Source: Proteles cristata cristata
Taxonomy: Eukaryota > Chordata > Mammalia > Carnivora > Hyaenidae
Direction of reading: 5' to 3'
Assembly: GCA_017311185.1 (NCBI GenBank)
Contig: JAESUZ010000354.1
Coordinates: 496,001-560,000 of the forward strand
Length of the DNA stretch: 64,000 bases
Below the pieces are notes generated by a model. It searched no databases and was not told the origin of the DNA. It saw nothing but the letters and a program-made list of their open reading frames with translations. This document shows positions 24,685 through 36,659 of this stretch, piece by piece. The number at the start of each line of letters is the position of its first letter. Position 1 is the first letter of the stretch. The position numbers and the translations under genes are program-made.

Positions 24685-24940
24685 TGAGCTGTCTGATTCC
24701 TGGTTTCTCAAGGAACTGCGTGACTCAGGAGGTCACTTTAACTCTCCATGCCTCTGCTTCCTCATCTGAAATTCTCAAATAAAACATAGAAAAATTAGGA
24801 CAACTCTAAAGATCATACATATAAAGTGCTTGAAATAGTCCTGGATACATGGTGTTGTTTAATATTAGGCAGGTACTGCTTTTATCAGGTAGGTACTGTT
24901 TTTGTTAACGTGGGTGGGATTATTGAGCAAATAGATGACT
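24685..24940 (+). repeat. MIR relic
   Basis: 'actttaactctccatgcctctgcttcctcatctgaaa' then 'catataaagtgcttgaaatagtcctgg' follows the sense MIR consensus (cctctctgtgcctcagtttcctcatctgtaaaa ... taaagcgcttagaacagtgcctgg). Confidence 0.85.
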
Positions 24941-25119
24941 CAAGCAAAATAAAAAGGGAGAGGAGTTGCTTAATGGGGTGCTTAATGAAATAAATGTGGC
25001 AAATCTTGGGGTGACAAAATTACACAGGTTTCTTGTATGCAGGACTGTGAGACCCCAAGTAGGGGTGGTAGAATATGCAGTGTTTCTAGAACTTACATGC
25101 TGATCAAATCCTTTTTTCA

Positions 25120-25290
25120 GAACACATCTATTAATATCATTAATTCATTTAACAGATGTTTATTGATGGCCTATTATACATTAGGCACTGATTCAATGAT
25201 GATCTGTGCAGTTCATCTTGAAGCTAGTGGACAGAAGGGGAAAAATACAAGAACAAGTGAAAAGCAAGTAAAGTTATAGTGAAAAGTTCT
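25120..25290 (+). repeat. Ancient repeat, 'ttcatttaacagatgtttattga' type
   Basis: 'attaattcatttaacagatgtttattgatggcctattatacattaggcactg' is a common ancient mammalian repeat start. I cannot assign the family reliably (MIR/L2/L3-like). Similar starts occur at about 25735, 26290 and 30030. Confidence 0.5.
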
Positions 25291-25729
25291 GTGAGATGGA
25301 ACTTGAATGTACCTTTGCATTCTGGGAAAGTATAGAAAAAAAGAAGGTAAGAGACAAGGCACAGGGGAAAGGAAAATAAGTCATGAAAATTTTACATGAA
25401 AATTAGAGTTTGTCTCCAGCTAATAGTTTTATTCCTATTTGTTGGTCTCAAAGATGTATCATTTCAGCAGAAGCTATATCTTTTTAGGTCAGTTATGTCA
25501 TTGGTCCAATTCCACTATTGTTGCTATGATAATCAAAACAAGGATGGTGCACATAGAGAAGAAATTAGAAACTTTAGTATAAACAGTAATTATGTACATG
25601 AGGAAACTGAGGCCTGGATAGGTTCAATGACTGGTTCCCCAGCCTGGCTGCCTGGACCCACACTGTTCCCATAACATCATTCTTCACCTTCATAGAGCAT
25701 TGTTTCCTGAACTAGAAAAACAAACAAAT

Positions 25730-25905
25730 TAGCAAATATTTATGGAGCTTGGTACAATGCTAGGTGCTAGGTAGGATTAAAGCAAATAAAGTAACTAATA
25801 ATATATCCCCTGCCCTTGGGGTGCTTAGAGTCTGGTTGGGGGACCAGGTGGAAACACTGGGAAGTAATACAATCAAGTCTTAATAGGATTTCAGGACAGC
25901 AACTG
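25730..25905 (+). repeat. Ancient repeat, same type as 25120
   Basis: 'aaatatttatggagcttggtacaatgctaggtgctagg' followed by 'cctgcccttggggtgcttagagtctggttgggg' repeats the pattern of an old interspersed element ('ccctgccctcatggagcttacagtctag'). Confidence 0.55.
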
Positions 25906-26284
25906 AATAGAAAAAACAGACGGCACTTCACAATGTACAGTGTGTCTAAGAGCACTCATTATTTTAAGAGTCTAGAGAAGCGCTTGGGGTACCTGGGGAG
26001 GTCTTTTGTAAGAAATCCAATTTGAGTAAAATGTGCAAAGTCTGGAAGTATTTGAGAAGCATAGTGAAAGAGAACATTTCCAAATGAAGGTAATAAAGGA
26101 GTTATGCAGGGAAGTTCAGAGTGTGTTGCATTTTGAGGAGTAACCAAGTGTGTGTATAGCAAAATAAGGAGTGGCAACCTCCAGGCAAATAAAAATGATC
26201 AATTCAGTGGATCCTTTGGTGTGAAGCCCCTCTTAGAGCTCATGAAGATCATCAAGAGGATCATTCAAGTCATGGTGAACCTGA

Positions 26285-26430
26285 TTTGGCCTTCCTTCCT
26301 TCATTCATCTACCCATTTGATATTTAGTAACAGCCTGTTCTATGCTAGGCAGTGTTCTAGGCTCTGGGGATATGCAAATCAGCAAAACAGAGTCAAAGAA
26401 AAGAAATATCCTTTGGAAGCTTATATTATA
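26285..26430 (+). repeat. Ancient repeat, same type as 25120
   Basis: 'tgttctatgctaggcagtgttctaggctctggggatatgcaaatcagcaaaacag' then 'tcctttggaagcttatatta' has the same order as the preceding copy. Confidence 0.6.
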
Positions 26431-26435
26431 ATTAG

Positions 26436-26505
26436 GTGCTTCTCAAACCTGGCTGCACATTGCAATTTCCTGACAAGATTTTTAAAAGGACCTGAGGAAT
26501 CTTAA
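26436..26505 (+). mobile_element. MER20-like hAT fragment
   Basis: 'gtgcttctcaaacctggctgcacattgcaatttcctga' resembles the 5' end of MER20, a non-autonomous hAT-Charlie DNA transposon (ttctcaacctggctgcacattagaatcacctg). Only one end is present. Confidence 0.65.
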
Positions 26506-26519
26506 ATACATATTAATAG

Positions 26520-26920
26520 GTGACAGGAGCCAGTCTGACAGGGTACATACTATAAAATCCCAACTATATGACATCCAGGATAGGACAAAACTAGAGACAA
26601 TAAAAAAGATCAGTGCTTGCCAGGGTTCTGGGTGGCTTGAGGGGAAGGATGAATAGATGGAACACAGAGGAGGTTTTAGGGACATGAATCTATTCTATAG
26701 GACGCTGTGATGGTAGATGCGTAACATCTGCACTTATCAAAACCCACAGAACTGTACAAAAAAGAGTAAGCCCCACTATAAAACATGAACCTTAGTTCAT
26801 AATGTATCAATATCAGTTCACCTATTATAACTGATGTACCACACCAGTCTAAGATGTTAGCAATGGGTAACAGTGTGCAGGATGTGGAAGGATTTGTGTG
26901 AACTATCCACACTTTCACAA
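26520..26920 (+). mobile_element. Old L1 3' end
   Basis: 'acatactataaaatcccaactatatgac', 'gtgcttgccagggttctgggtgg', 'ggacgctgtgatggtagatgcgtaacatctgcacttatcaaaacccacagaactgtaca' follow the 3' UTR of old L1M-type elements (ttgccaggg ... tcaaaactcatcgaactgtaca). Confidence 0.75.
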
Positions 26921-27086
26921 TTTTTCTGTTAACCTAAACTATTCTAAAAGATAAACTGTATTAACACTAATAGCTTTATATTGATTTTACCAGGAAAAAA
27001 AAAAAGACCTGTTCATGGGCCACACACCTATAAATTCTAATTAAATAGAATGATGGGTCTCAGGTACTCTTTTAAAGAGCACTCCA

Positions 27087-27289
27087 CAGGGCACTTGGGT
27101 GGCTTAGTCAGTTAAGTGTCCTCCTTCAGCTCAGGTCATGATCATCTGTGAGTTCAAGCCCCACATCAGGCTCTGTGCCGACAGCTCAGTCTGGAGCCAG
27201 CTTCAGATTCTGTGCTTCCCTCTCTCTCTGCCCCTTCCCCACTTTCACTCTGTCTCTCTCTCTCAAAAATATAAAAAAAGAAAGAAAAT
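27087..27289 (+). mobile_element. CAN-type tRNA-Lys SINE
   Basis: Head 'gggcacttgggtggcttagt', box B-like 'gagttcaagcccc', core 'gccgacagctcagtctggagcc', CT tract, A-rich tail with GAAA. Flanks 'aaagagcactcca' (27074-27086) and 'aaagggcgctccc' (27290-27302) form the duplication. Confidence 0.95.
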
Positions 27290-27329
27290 AAAGGGCGCTC
27301 CCAGCTTTTAAACCCACAGTGCCAAGCGC

Positions 27330-27690
27330 TAGCAAAGATTTCAGACAACTAGAACTTTGAATAATTGCTATTGGTGTAACCACTTTGGAAAACAGTTTGG
27401 CTGATTCTAATAAAATTAAACATATACTTACTATATGCCTTAGTAATCCCACTCCTAGGTATTTACCCAAGAGAAATGGAAAATATTCAAACAAAAACCT
27501 GTGCATAGATATTTACAGCAGCTTTATTCATAATTACCAAAAAAAAATGGAAACAATCTAGAATTCCTTTAAAGGATGAATGGATCAACAAACTTAGCGG
27601 CATCCACCTAATAGAATTCTACAGACCAATAAAGAAGGAAAGAAGCGTTGAGACACACAAGGACAAATCTCAAATGCATTTTGCTAAAGG
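27330..27690 (+). mobile_element. Old L1 ORF2 C-terminal relic
   Basis: 'ggtgtaaccactttggaaaacagtttgg', 'cccactcctaggtatttacccaagagaaatgg', 'ttattcataattacc', 'ggatgaatggatcaacaaac' is the recognisable C-terminal ORF2 segment of old L1s. It lies downstream of, and overlaps in content rather than continues, the 26520 fragment, so the two are separate insertions. Confidence 0.8.
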
Positions 27691-27699
27691 AAAGAAGCA

Positions 27700-28020
27700 C
27701 TATTCTAGTGAAGTAAGATAATCAAGAAACAAATAAGTAAACATGTGGTAAATCACATAGCAATATATGCTATGCAAATATAGCAGAGAAAAGAGACTGG
27801 GAGTCTGAGGGATGGACTTGCAAATTCAAATAGAGTGGTCAGGAAAGGCCTCCCTGAGAAGGTGATAGCTGAACACAGACCTTAAGGGCGTGAGGAAGGG
27901 AGACCTGGAAATATGACAGGAAAGTTCTGATTTTATAGCAAGGGCATAAAAGGGTTTTTGGAGGAAGGTCATGAGTGAATTTCTATCTTAGGTGACCCTT
28001 CTGGCTGCTCGTTGGAAAAT
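27700..28020 (+). repeat. Ancient repeat, unassigned
   Basis: 'gagtggtcaggaaaggcctccctgagaaggtgatagctgaacacagacc' is typical of a widespread old mammalian repeat (gggaaggcctctctgaggaggtgacatttgagc). I cannot name the family with confidence. Confidence 0.5.
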
Positions 28021-28629
28021 AGATCCCTGTGGTTTAAGAGAAGAGGCAAGAGACTGCTGAAGCGACTATAGTGATGAAGGTGGAAGATGATGGCTGACAG
28101 AAAAAGTCATACCGCACAACGTTCCGACCCACCAGAGACACACACGGGGTATTGGGAAGGGACATTCTTTCCCTAAATGGAACAGAGACAGAGCATCTAC
28201 AATAAGCATTATGTAGCTTGAGCAAAGAGCTAATTAAGCTGGTGATGTCAGGAGTAAAAGGAGAAAAAGCTCACTTTGAATGTTCCTGAGACAAATGTTT
28301 ACCATTTTCATTGAAGACTGGCAGTGGAAAATGAAAGTTTCGTCTTTCATTTTCACAGCACCAAGTTGTCTTCTGCAAGTGTTATGTGATGAGAAGGCTA
28401 CAGGCACAACTGATACGGAGAGGGGACACAAGGAAGCCCTAAAAAGACTTCCTCTGTTCAGAACACTCCTCCATAAGCAGAGTCCCAGCAAACCAGCTGC
28501 TCAAAACTCTGACACCTAGGATGCCAGCGAATGGGATTCTATAGGCAGTACTTTCAGGTCAGTACTACAGAACCTGAAAAATCAGGCCACTGCCCAGGTT
28601 CCATAATAAATGAGAGGCACAAAGAGCCA
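28021..28629. other. Unannotated DNA
   Basis: No gene recognised. Frames of 85 and 79 aa on opposite strands at 28234-28519 show no domain. Confidence 0.4.
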
Positions 28630-28955
28630 ACATTCTTTGTTCCTATCTTAGTTTGGGTTTTCCCAGAATCCAGCCCTAAGCAGGAATTCAAGTACAAGCC
28701 TTTATTTGGGAGTTTCAGAAAGCATTACTAAGTAAGTGAGGAAATGACATAATGAAGAGAAGGCAGTCCATCAAGCGAGCTTCCCCTGTGGATAAATGGA
28801 ACTTAACCCTGAGTGGAAACTCCAGGGAACTGTGTAAAACAATACCTGGGACTTATACCACCGAAAGAACTAGGGAGCTGGGGTATTTATACACCAAATC
28901 CTATCAGTCATTGACTAAGGGCTGCTGAAAAGCAAAGAATAAGTTCTTTTCCAAG
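28630..28955 (+). repeat. Ancient repeat, unassigned
   Basis: 'ggttttcccagaatccagccctaagcaggaattcaagtacaagcctttatttggga' resembles an old interspersed repeat family seen in many mammals. Family unassigned. Confidence 0.45.
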
Positions 28956-29715
28956 CACTGGTGGTCTCTTACAGTGGAGGCTTTGGAAAAAAAAAGTCAT
29001 GAGGTAAAGAAAAGTGAATACTAGCATTTGGAATTCAAAATGAGCTCTCAAAATGCATAAGACCCAAGGAATAGAGCAGAGCACCCACCCATCCTGCTAC
29101 ACAACATGATTCTTCTCCATACCACAAGCAAGATAATTCTTTATATCTGGCCAACATTTCCTCTGTACAGGAAATGATTTCAATAAATTGCTAAAAGGAA
29201 GAACTCTTTCCTCCATCCATTTCTCTCAAAGCACTCCTCATTGATTTATCCATTACATTATTGTTATAAATTAATAAAGTAAGGCACACGTTAATTTACT
29301 TTATAGGTTTCTCAGCCACTGATTTCCTATTATCCCTTTCTATTACTCAACTCACTGACTCCTGCAGATAAATTGTCTGCAACGCAAATGCATCCCAGAC
29401 TCTTGGATTTTATTAAGTATATAAAAGGTGTGTGATTTGTGTTAACAACTCAACTCATCACCCCATATTCAAAACTTAGCCAATTAAGCTCAAGTGCATA
29501 TTAAAATAGGAAAGAGATTCCCAATTTCTAGTTAATATTCTCATTTCCTAATGAATTGCTCATTCTTTCTAATTCTAGTGCCATTTGCTTAATTTTCTTT
29601 TAATTTCTAAAATGTAAGAAAAACACATCTAATTTCCTAGATGTGTGAAAATATATTGTCTTATTATTGCCTGTTAAAATTTCTTCTGAACACTGAAAAA
29701 AGTGCCATAATGAGT
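28956..29715. other. Unannotated DNA
   Basis: AT-rich, with no recognised feature. Confidence 0.4.
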
Positions 29716-29810
29716 GATAAGTAATAGATTCCTCATCAGACTCAGTGACAGGTACACAGTAGGCACTCAATAAATACCTGTTGAAAGGATGATTAAGTAT
29801 ACAGTTACAC
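29716..29810 (+). repeat. MIR/L2-like 3' end
   Basis: 'gactcagtgacaggtacacagtaggcactcaataaatacctgttgaaagg' matches the shared 3' end of MIR and L2. Confidence 0.65.
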
Positions 29811-30024
29811 AACTCATGTCCAAGCACAAATCAGGAGACCAGCTCAGTAATCACTATAACAGCTTGTTTATTTATCTGGTGGCTATTGTCCTCATAGGTT
29901 TTAGGTGAGCCTGGTAAAGTGAAAAAATATGCTTTTCTTTATACTATTTCTTAGGACTAATTGGTAGTTCTTTATTTTTATAGCCCTTTGGTGCACTAAT
30001 AAATTTCAGTAGGAACAGAAACCA

Positions 30025-30120
30025 TTAATTCACTCATTTATTTGTTCAAAATATTTATTAAATGCTAACTATGCACTGGGACAGATGAATAATTTCATAA
30101 TGCAGATAAAGTTAAAATAA
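30025..30120 (+). repeat. Ancient repeat, 'ttcactcatttatttgttc' type
   Basis: 'ttatttgttcaaaatatttattaaatgctaactatgcactggg' has the same class of start as at 25120. Short. Confidence 0.45.
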
Positions 30121-30224
30121 CACCCAACCCTCTACAATGTCATCTGTGATGAACAGTTTAAAGTACAACCACGGCACAGCTTGCAGAACAAGAAGACTGA
30201 CTCTGGAGGCAGTCAAGAAAGTTT

Positions 30225-30262
30225 CATCCAACAGGGGATATCTCATCCAACAGGGGATATCT
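30225..30262 (+). repeat. Perfect 19-bp tandem duplication
   Basis: The unit 'catccaacaggggatatct' occurs twice with no mismatch and no spacer, indicating a recent small duplication. Confidence 0.95.
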
Positions 30263-30321
30263 TCCTGTGGAAGTTTCCAAATGGTGAACAAGTAGAGAAG
30301 AACATATTCTGCTTTTTTCTT

Positions 30322-30537
30322 TTAAAAATTTTTAATGTTTCTTATTTATTTCTGACAGAGAGACAGTGTGAGCAGGGGAGGGTCAGAGAGAAAGGGAGAC
30401 ACAGAATGCGAGACAAGCTCCAGGCTCTGAGCTAGCTGTCAGCATAGAGCCCGACGTGGGACTTGAACCCATGAACTGTGAGATCATGACCTGAGCCGAA
30501 GCCGGACGCTTAACTGACTGAGCCACCCAGGTGCCCC
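30322..30537 (-). mobile_element. CAN-type tRNA-Lys SINE, antisense, well preserved
   Basis: Reads 'aatttttaatgtttcttatt', GA-rich body, and a reversed head ending 'ctgagccacccaggtgcccc'. The body is near the young consensus ('gagcccgacgtgggacttgaaccc', 'ggacgcttaactgactgagcc'). Flanks 'ctgcttttttctttt' and 'ctgcctttttttttt' are the duplication. Confidence 0.95.
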
Positions 30538-30569
30538 TCTGCCTTTTTTTTTTTTTTTTAAGGAAACTG

Positions 30570-30915
30570 TTGTAGTGCTACTGTATTAATCAGCATTCTC
30601 TGCGGGGGATATATATATATATAAGCAGAGAGAGTTGATGGTGCATCCTTAAGTCCAAACTGCAGGCTGACAGGCTAGTTATGGTCTTGAGGCAGAATTC
30701 CTCTTCTTCTGGAAGGCTTAGTCTTGCTCTCAAGATCTCCAACTGATTGGATGAACCCACATTATGGCAGGTGATCTGCTTTACTCCAAGCCTACTGATT
30801 TTAATGTTAATCGCATCTGAAAAATAATTTCCCAGCAACATCTAGCTAGACCAATGTTTGACCAAAAACTGGGTATCATGGTCTAGCCAATTAACACACA
30901 AAATTAACCATCATG
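30570..30915 (+). repeat. Ancient repeat, unassigned
   Basis: Starts 'ctgtattaatcagcattctctgc' and ends 'ccaattaacacacaaaattaaccatca', with 'ccaactgattggatgaacccacattatggcagg' and 'ctgctttactccaagcctactgatttt' inside. These are the landmarks of a common old mammalian repeat (gtattggtcagggttctcc ... cataaaattaaccatcaca). Family name uncertain. Confidence 0.6.
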
Positions 30916-30924
30916 GTCACAGAA

Positions 30925-31110
30925 GTAGTGGGTCTCAAAGCACAGTAACCAGCCAGAATAATCAGCATTTCCTGAAAACCTGTTAGAAATGCAAATTCTT
31001 GGGCCTTCCCCAGACCTCCTGAATCAGAAACTCTGGGGATGGAGCCCAGCAGCATTGTTTTAACAAGGCTTTCAAGTGTTTCTGATGCACACCAGAATGG
31101 ACTAGAGTAT
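30925..31110 (+). mobile_element. MER5A-like hAT-Charlie element
   Basis: 'gtgggtctcaaagcacagtaaccagcc', 'gttagaaatgcaaattcttgggcc', 'cctcctgaatcagaaactctggggatggagcccagcag', 'ctgatgcacaccagaatgg' follow the MER5A consensus from end to end. This is a non-autonomous DNA transposon of the hAT-Charlie group. Confidence 0.85.
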
Positions 31111-31610
31111 TAGGTTCACTACTTAGGTCATAAAGAAAAGTGTCAACACAGAAGCAGGATATTAATCGCCTTATTTTTCATGGGCCTTAGTCACTTGATA
31201 GATTCCACGTTTAAATGGCATATCTGACAGTCCCAGCAACATCAAGTTGTATTCTAATTTTGGAGAAACAACCAAAGAGGGTACTATTGATTATTTCTAA
31301 ATCTTTACTCAGAGATACTAAATAATGAATCCATTGACAGCTTCCTCCATCACTACCTCCAGCTCTTTAGCTGTAAGACTCTGCTAAGCTGGCTTCAATT
31401 TCCTTGACAAAGGTCAATAGGACCCATATCAGAATTTGCCTCAAGACTCTTCAGCAGTCCTTCTGTTGGTATTGATCATACAATGGGAACAGTTTCTGAA
31501 CTGTTTCACAGCAGGCAAGAGACAGTATATTAAGATAAGCAATGGGAGTAATTACTGTCTGAATTCTTTTCAGTGATTTAAGTACCCTATTCTTTAACTG
31601 GTCCCCAAGT
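31111..31610. other. Unannotated DNA
   Basis: No recognised gene or repeat. Confidence 0.4.
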
Positions 31611-31619
31611 CTTTTCTGT

Positions 31620-31985
31620 CCCCACAGTAACACTGTATAACAACCGCAAAACTTCATGGCGTGCAACAATGCGTGTTTACTGCTCATAAGTGTATCTTAT
31701 GTAGGTGGCTCTGCTGACCCACATGGGACTCAGTCACACATCTAAGGATTCCCCGGATGTTGGCTGTTGACTGATCCTTGGATAACTGGGGCACCTAGAC
31801 ACTGCTGCATGGTGTTCATCCTCCAGCATCCTCTGCTAGGCGGTCTCCTCGGCATGACAGCAGAGTGCGAGATGGCAAGGAGGAATGGGAAATTGCTTAG
31901 TTAAGCCTCTGCTTGCATTATGTCTACTAAAATATCATTGGCCAAAGCAAGTCACATGGCTGAGCCCAGAGATGGGGGTAGGGAC
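31620..31985 (+). repeat. Ancient repeat, unassigned
   Basis: 'acagtaacactgtataacaaccgcaaaacttcatggcgtgcaac' through 'tatcattggccaaagcaagtcacatggctgagcccaga' resembles an old repeat family (ctgtaacaaatgaccacaaacttagtggct ... attggtcaaagcaagtcaca). A 111-aa frame at 31885-32220 starts inside it and is not a gene. Confidence 0.5.
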
Positions 31986-34379
31986 ACTGCAAAGGTATGT
32001 GGCAATGGGCCTAATTCTTCCAGAGAAAGGTAAATTGAGGCCACAGTTAGTTCCTATCTCCCTCTCTAACTGGAAAACTGTTCCCTATCTCTTCTCCACC
32101 CTCGTTACTGGGCTACCTCTTACCTTTCAGACACACGTTGGGTGTCACTTTCCTGGCAAACCTCCACTGACTCCAGGATGGACTATGGACTCTATGCCTC
32201 TCCTGGGAGCTTCCCTGTAGTTCCCGGTAATTTCCATTACTGGGGCCCTTAGTGATACAAACCAAAGTTAGCAAATCCAAAAAAGCTAAGTGAGAGGGAT
32301 GCCCATAACATATATTTGATAAAAGTAGTGGTGTTTGATTCCTAAATGATTGAAGAACTATAGTAAATGTTTACTGGGTTTTTTTTTTTTTTTTGAAATT
32401 TTACCTTCTATAGTAAATGACATAAAATTCTATTTATTATGAAGACTGATTTTCCTCACCAATATCCACACATATGACTGTGCTTTTCCATATGCCCTCC
32501 CTTCCACCTGTAACCTTCCCCTCTATGCCAAACTAAATCCTCAGATGTCAAGTTTGCATCAGCCATAGGTAGTAGCTACCCTATGGTACTCTACTTACAT
32601 TTATTACCATACTAATGACTCTGTTTACAACTGATGGTATGAAGACAGTGGATTATTTATACTTCCTAATGGGGTTCTGGTATATGGCCAGACAGTGCCC
32701 TCAATGGTGCAAGGACAGAATGGAAGCTTACCCAGTGTGCCCATCATGGACCAGTGCCTGTGCTTACCTGTGTGAGCATCATGCAGCAGTCTCACTCTCT
32801 AATTTCCACCATCTCCAATAATCTCAACTAACTACCCCTCTGCTCATGCTCTGATTTCCAGTTTCCTTCCAGTCACCAGAGCCTCACTGAAAACCCTAAC
32901 TCGGATCCTGAATTCTTTACTTAGCTATTGTTATTTTTCTATGCCCGGGTAGACTAGATCTCGCTTCCACTGTAGTTTCCTGACCTAAAATTCAAACACA
33001 GCAGTAACATTAGCCCCCCTCCCTGCCACCAGCATACTTCCAAAGGCTCCATTATTTGCACGGTAAGCTCCTTCAACCTCACCTCCAAAGGCCGTTTCTC
33101 TTTTGCAGATTTCCTGCCTCTACACATTCCCACTGAGATCCCAGCATCCTATTCAAGTTGGCAGCAAGCTTTTAGAATTGCTCTCATCTCTCATTTCTTG
33201 TCTTCCTTTCTCTGTTTTTGCTCTCTCTTTTATAAAATATTCATTTCCCATAATGTTTTAGGTCTCCCAAATATGTGTTTTCCACTTCCATTTTCTGTTA
33301 CGAGGATCCATGCCCTGCCTGCTTACCTGCCAGTCTGAAGTGGAAACTAGATGATGGAATCTTAAAAAAAAAAATCAGACTCAGCAAGTACACATCATTA
33401 GCAGAAAGCATGTTAGTCCCAGGAGTGGTGATTATGCATTTAAAGAAATAATAAGGATGAAAAGCTTGAAAACTGTACAGCAAAAAACATTAGAAATAAT
33501 CACTGACTAGCCAAATTTGTGAAGTCAATGACTTGCAAGCAGTTTGATTTATAACATAAAAACGCCTTTAAAAGAAATTAACAGACCAATGTGCTATGAA
33601 GTTCCCTAGTCATTCTTCCAAGGAGGCAATGAAGGTTGACCCAAGAAAGAGTTTCTACCATGGACTCTAGGGGTCCTTATGGCTCTGTGCTAACTTTACA
33701 TGTTATTCCTAGAAAATGGCAACCACTTTTATGGACTGCACTTCCACTTTAAATTGCTGGCATCCATAGCTTTAGGCCATACTATTTTTCTGAGTTCCAG
33801 ATGCACATAGGCCATAATCTACCGGTATTTCCACCTGGGTTGGGCTGTTTAGCTTTCATTTGTTTTGGCAAATGAATAGGCTCCAGGAGACTGGGCTCCA
33901 GTAGACTGTCTCTACGAGCTTCATCAACTAGGCCCCTGACCTTTTGAATCTAGATGAGTTGAATTAGTCACTGGCAGGAGCTTTAAGGATGGGGTAAAGA
34001 GACAGGGGTCTTTATTCCCCCAGTTTCCACCCTTCAAGCATATGTTCTGACAAGTCAACAACACTACACCGAAGTCTGTATTTGTTGATGGATGGCTCTT
34101 TCCTATCAGTAAAGTAAGTTCTGAGACCCATACCTTCGCTTTGATCTTCAGGCCTATTGATAGCAGTAATGGCTTTCCATTATTGTCAGTGCCAGAATGC
34201 TTCACTAGCTGCTGTTGATTTCCCCTTTCCCTATTCATAACTTAGTGAAAAAACTATTAAACCCTCTTTAGTTGCCCATTCTGAGCCCATATCTGCATTC
34301 AAATTCACTATGTCCAAACTGGACATTCCTCATCCCTTACCTACCCATGTCCAGAAGCCCCCTCCTGATCCTTCTCCAC
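31986..34379. other. Unannotated DNA
   Basis: About 2.4 kb without a recognised gene or assignable repeat. A T-tract lies at 32380-32395. Frames of 60 to 104 aa show no domain. Confidence 0.4.
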
Positions 34380-34620
34380 AGTGGATGGCTCCACCATCTA
34401 TCTGCTTGAACTATCCAGAAGCCTGGACCATATGGATGACCCTTCCCCATCTTACTCACTACTATCTATCAATCACCAAATCTAAGACTCTCTTACATCC
34501 TTCTACTTCTCTTCAATCCCACTCCAGGCCAACATTATCTCTTATCAAATTTACTGCTCCAGCCTCCCAAATGATCTCTATACATTTGATTGACCCATTC
34601 CAATTCCAATTCTTATGACT
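34380..34620 (+). repeat. L2-like internal fragment
   Basis: 'caccaaatctaagactctctt', 'tctcttcaatcccactccaggccaacattatctctta', 'tactgctccagcctcccaaatgatctc' parallels the L2 segment encoding the end of its ORF region. Diverged; the 102-aa frame at 34310-34618 is part of this relic. Confidence 0.6.
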
Positions 34621-34734
34621 GACTTGATGACTTAGTTTTGTTTCCTCTAAACAAGTCACCCATCTTTGTTTATCCCAGTGTTTCGTTGTGTCTTATCTCT
34701 TCATCCATATTGACCTATAGTTGACATTTGTCAA

Positions 34735-34935
34735 TATGATGATCATGTAGTATGTAAGCTCTAATCCTCACAAGAATTAGGCTAGATGTTAATCTTCATT
34801 TGGCTGAAAAAGGAAATAAGCCTCAAAATCCATAAGCAAATATTTCAGGGTCACATTGTAAGAAAGTGACAGAATCAGAAACTGATTCTGTGAGAGTCTA
34901 ATGCCCACGTTCTTTCCATCTCTGCCTCCATGTGG
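34735..34935 (-). repeat. MIR relic
   Basis: 'gctctaatcctcacaagaatt', 'gaaaaaggaaataagcctc', 'cagggtcacattgtaagaaagtgacagaatcagaaactgattctg' is the reverse MIR order with the last portion degenerate. Confidence 0.65.
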
Positions 34936-36659
34936 TACCTGATACAAGGAGAGGTCAGTGACCAGGGCTTATTTTTGTTCCTATAAAGACTGAGTGAGGC
35001 AGCTGGCAAAGGCGAAGCCTGTGGCTTCCTTTCCTGCATATAGCAAACTGCTCACCACCAGCAGAATCAAAGATTCACAAAGGCGGCTCTCAGTGGTAAG
35101 ATGTGACTTCTTCAAATGACTTCAAATGGAGTCCCAAACTCTCTAGATGTCCTGAGCAAATTTATCATGGTTAACCAAATATCCCCATCCTAGTTCCCCA
35201 GCTTTGTCTTAACTCCTGATTTCCCCCAAGAACTCCAAATTGCTTAGGTAACCCTTTGAGCACTCCCCCTACATTAACTTACCAAGTGGCCTTTTCACAA
35301 TATTACATCATCCTTGGGGCTAGGTGTGGTGCCCTGGTCAGGCCCTCCTTGTTTTGGGACCTCAATCCAACCCTACCTCCAGCTGGCAGTGTCCATTTCA
35401 TTTTCACATCACTAAGTCCTCACATTGGTCTGAGGTACTTCTACAATAAGGATGGAAGTGCCCAGGTCAGAAGAGCCCTAGGAAGAGAGTAGCAGAGTTA
35501 AGGGGAAGAAAGAAAAAGTTCTTAATAGGGAGAAAGGGACAGGCAGCAGCATGCACCTGAACCTGGCTGTGAAACTGGTGGCGTCCTTCATGACTTAAAA
35601 GACCCAAGTTCACTTCTGCTCCACCATGGTGAGGTCTGTGTTTTGGATAAAGGTGGCACAAATACCTCTCTCTCATCGCCTCAAACACCACTCTCCCACA
35701 GTCTCCTCATCTCTAAAGGAGAGGAAGGCCTAAAAATGTCTATTTGTGGCATTGACATAGGGGCAAAGGAAATTCTGGGAATGGAATCCATGATTCACCA
35801 CCTGTCACAGGGCAGGATCTCAACACACACTAGCCAGATCCTAAGCCCACACTTACGTGGTTAAGGCGAGACATCTCTTGAAATCCATTCTGTTAGGAAT
35901 TTTTAAGAGGAACCAAACTTGGAATGGGCATGATCAAAATAATAAGAATGAAAATCAAACCAGAGACAAAGACATCCTAATCATGCTTTGCAATGAAAAA
36001 TTACTGAAGATAGATGGACCATTCTATGTAAATCACATGGAAATATGCTTTATAATACAGACCAAGCTAGTCCCAGTTTGAGGTCATAAGAGACTGGGAT
36101 TTAGAATCTTTTATTCTGGCCCCAGGTTTGAATTAAGTATATGAGAGGCACCCACATAATTCTGACAAATAGTCACAAAGAAGACACGAGAGAGGGCAGT
36201 GATGTTGGAAGTATCAGTGTTTCGACTAGAGAAGGTACAGGGATGCTAGCCATGGGGAGATTCAGCAGCGTGGTGACCTAGCTCATGATAAGGAGAAGCT
36301 AGAAGGAAACAGAAGAGCATTTCTGCATCAAATATGCATACGTTATTTAGCAGAAGAGTTTTTAATTACTTTCTGGGAATCTCAGCGTGAGATAGCACTT
36401 TAAAGGTGATGTAGTTCCCTTTGAGGAGTCAATTTGAATACTGAAAAATACAAAACACAGGGACTCACAAAAATCTGTATTTCACTTCAGTTAGACCTTT
36501 CACTGGAACCCCAAAATCCCGAAAGTTTATAGAAGAGCTACAAGATTTAATACTTCAAAGGACAAGGTATGAAATGATGTGGGCAGTCATTTAACCTCTC
36601 ATGGTCTCAGTTTTCTAAACCCCATGCATTTTGAGAGGCTCTTAAAAGATGACAAAGCC
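34936..36659. other. Unannotated DNA
   Basis: No gene recognised. Frames near 35256-36081 (73 to 78 aa) have no recognisable domain. Confidence 0.4.

Noticed and set aside
31885..32220. 111-aa plus-strand open frame
   Set aside because: Starts inside an ancient repeat, with no domain and no splice or promoter context that I can support.
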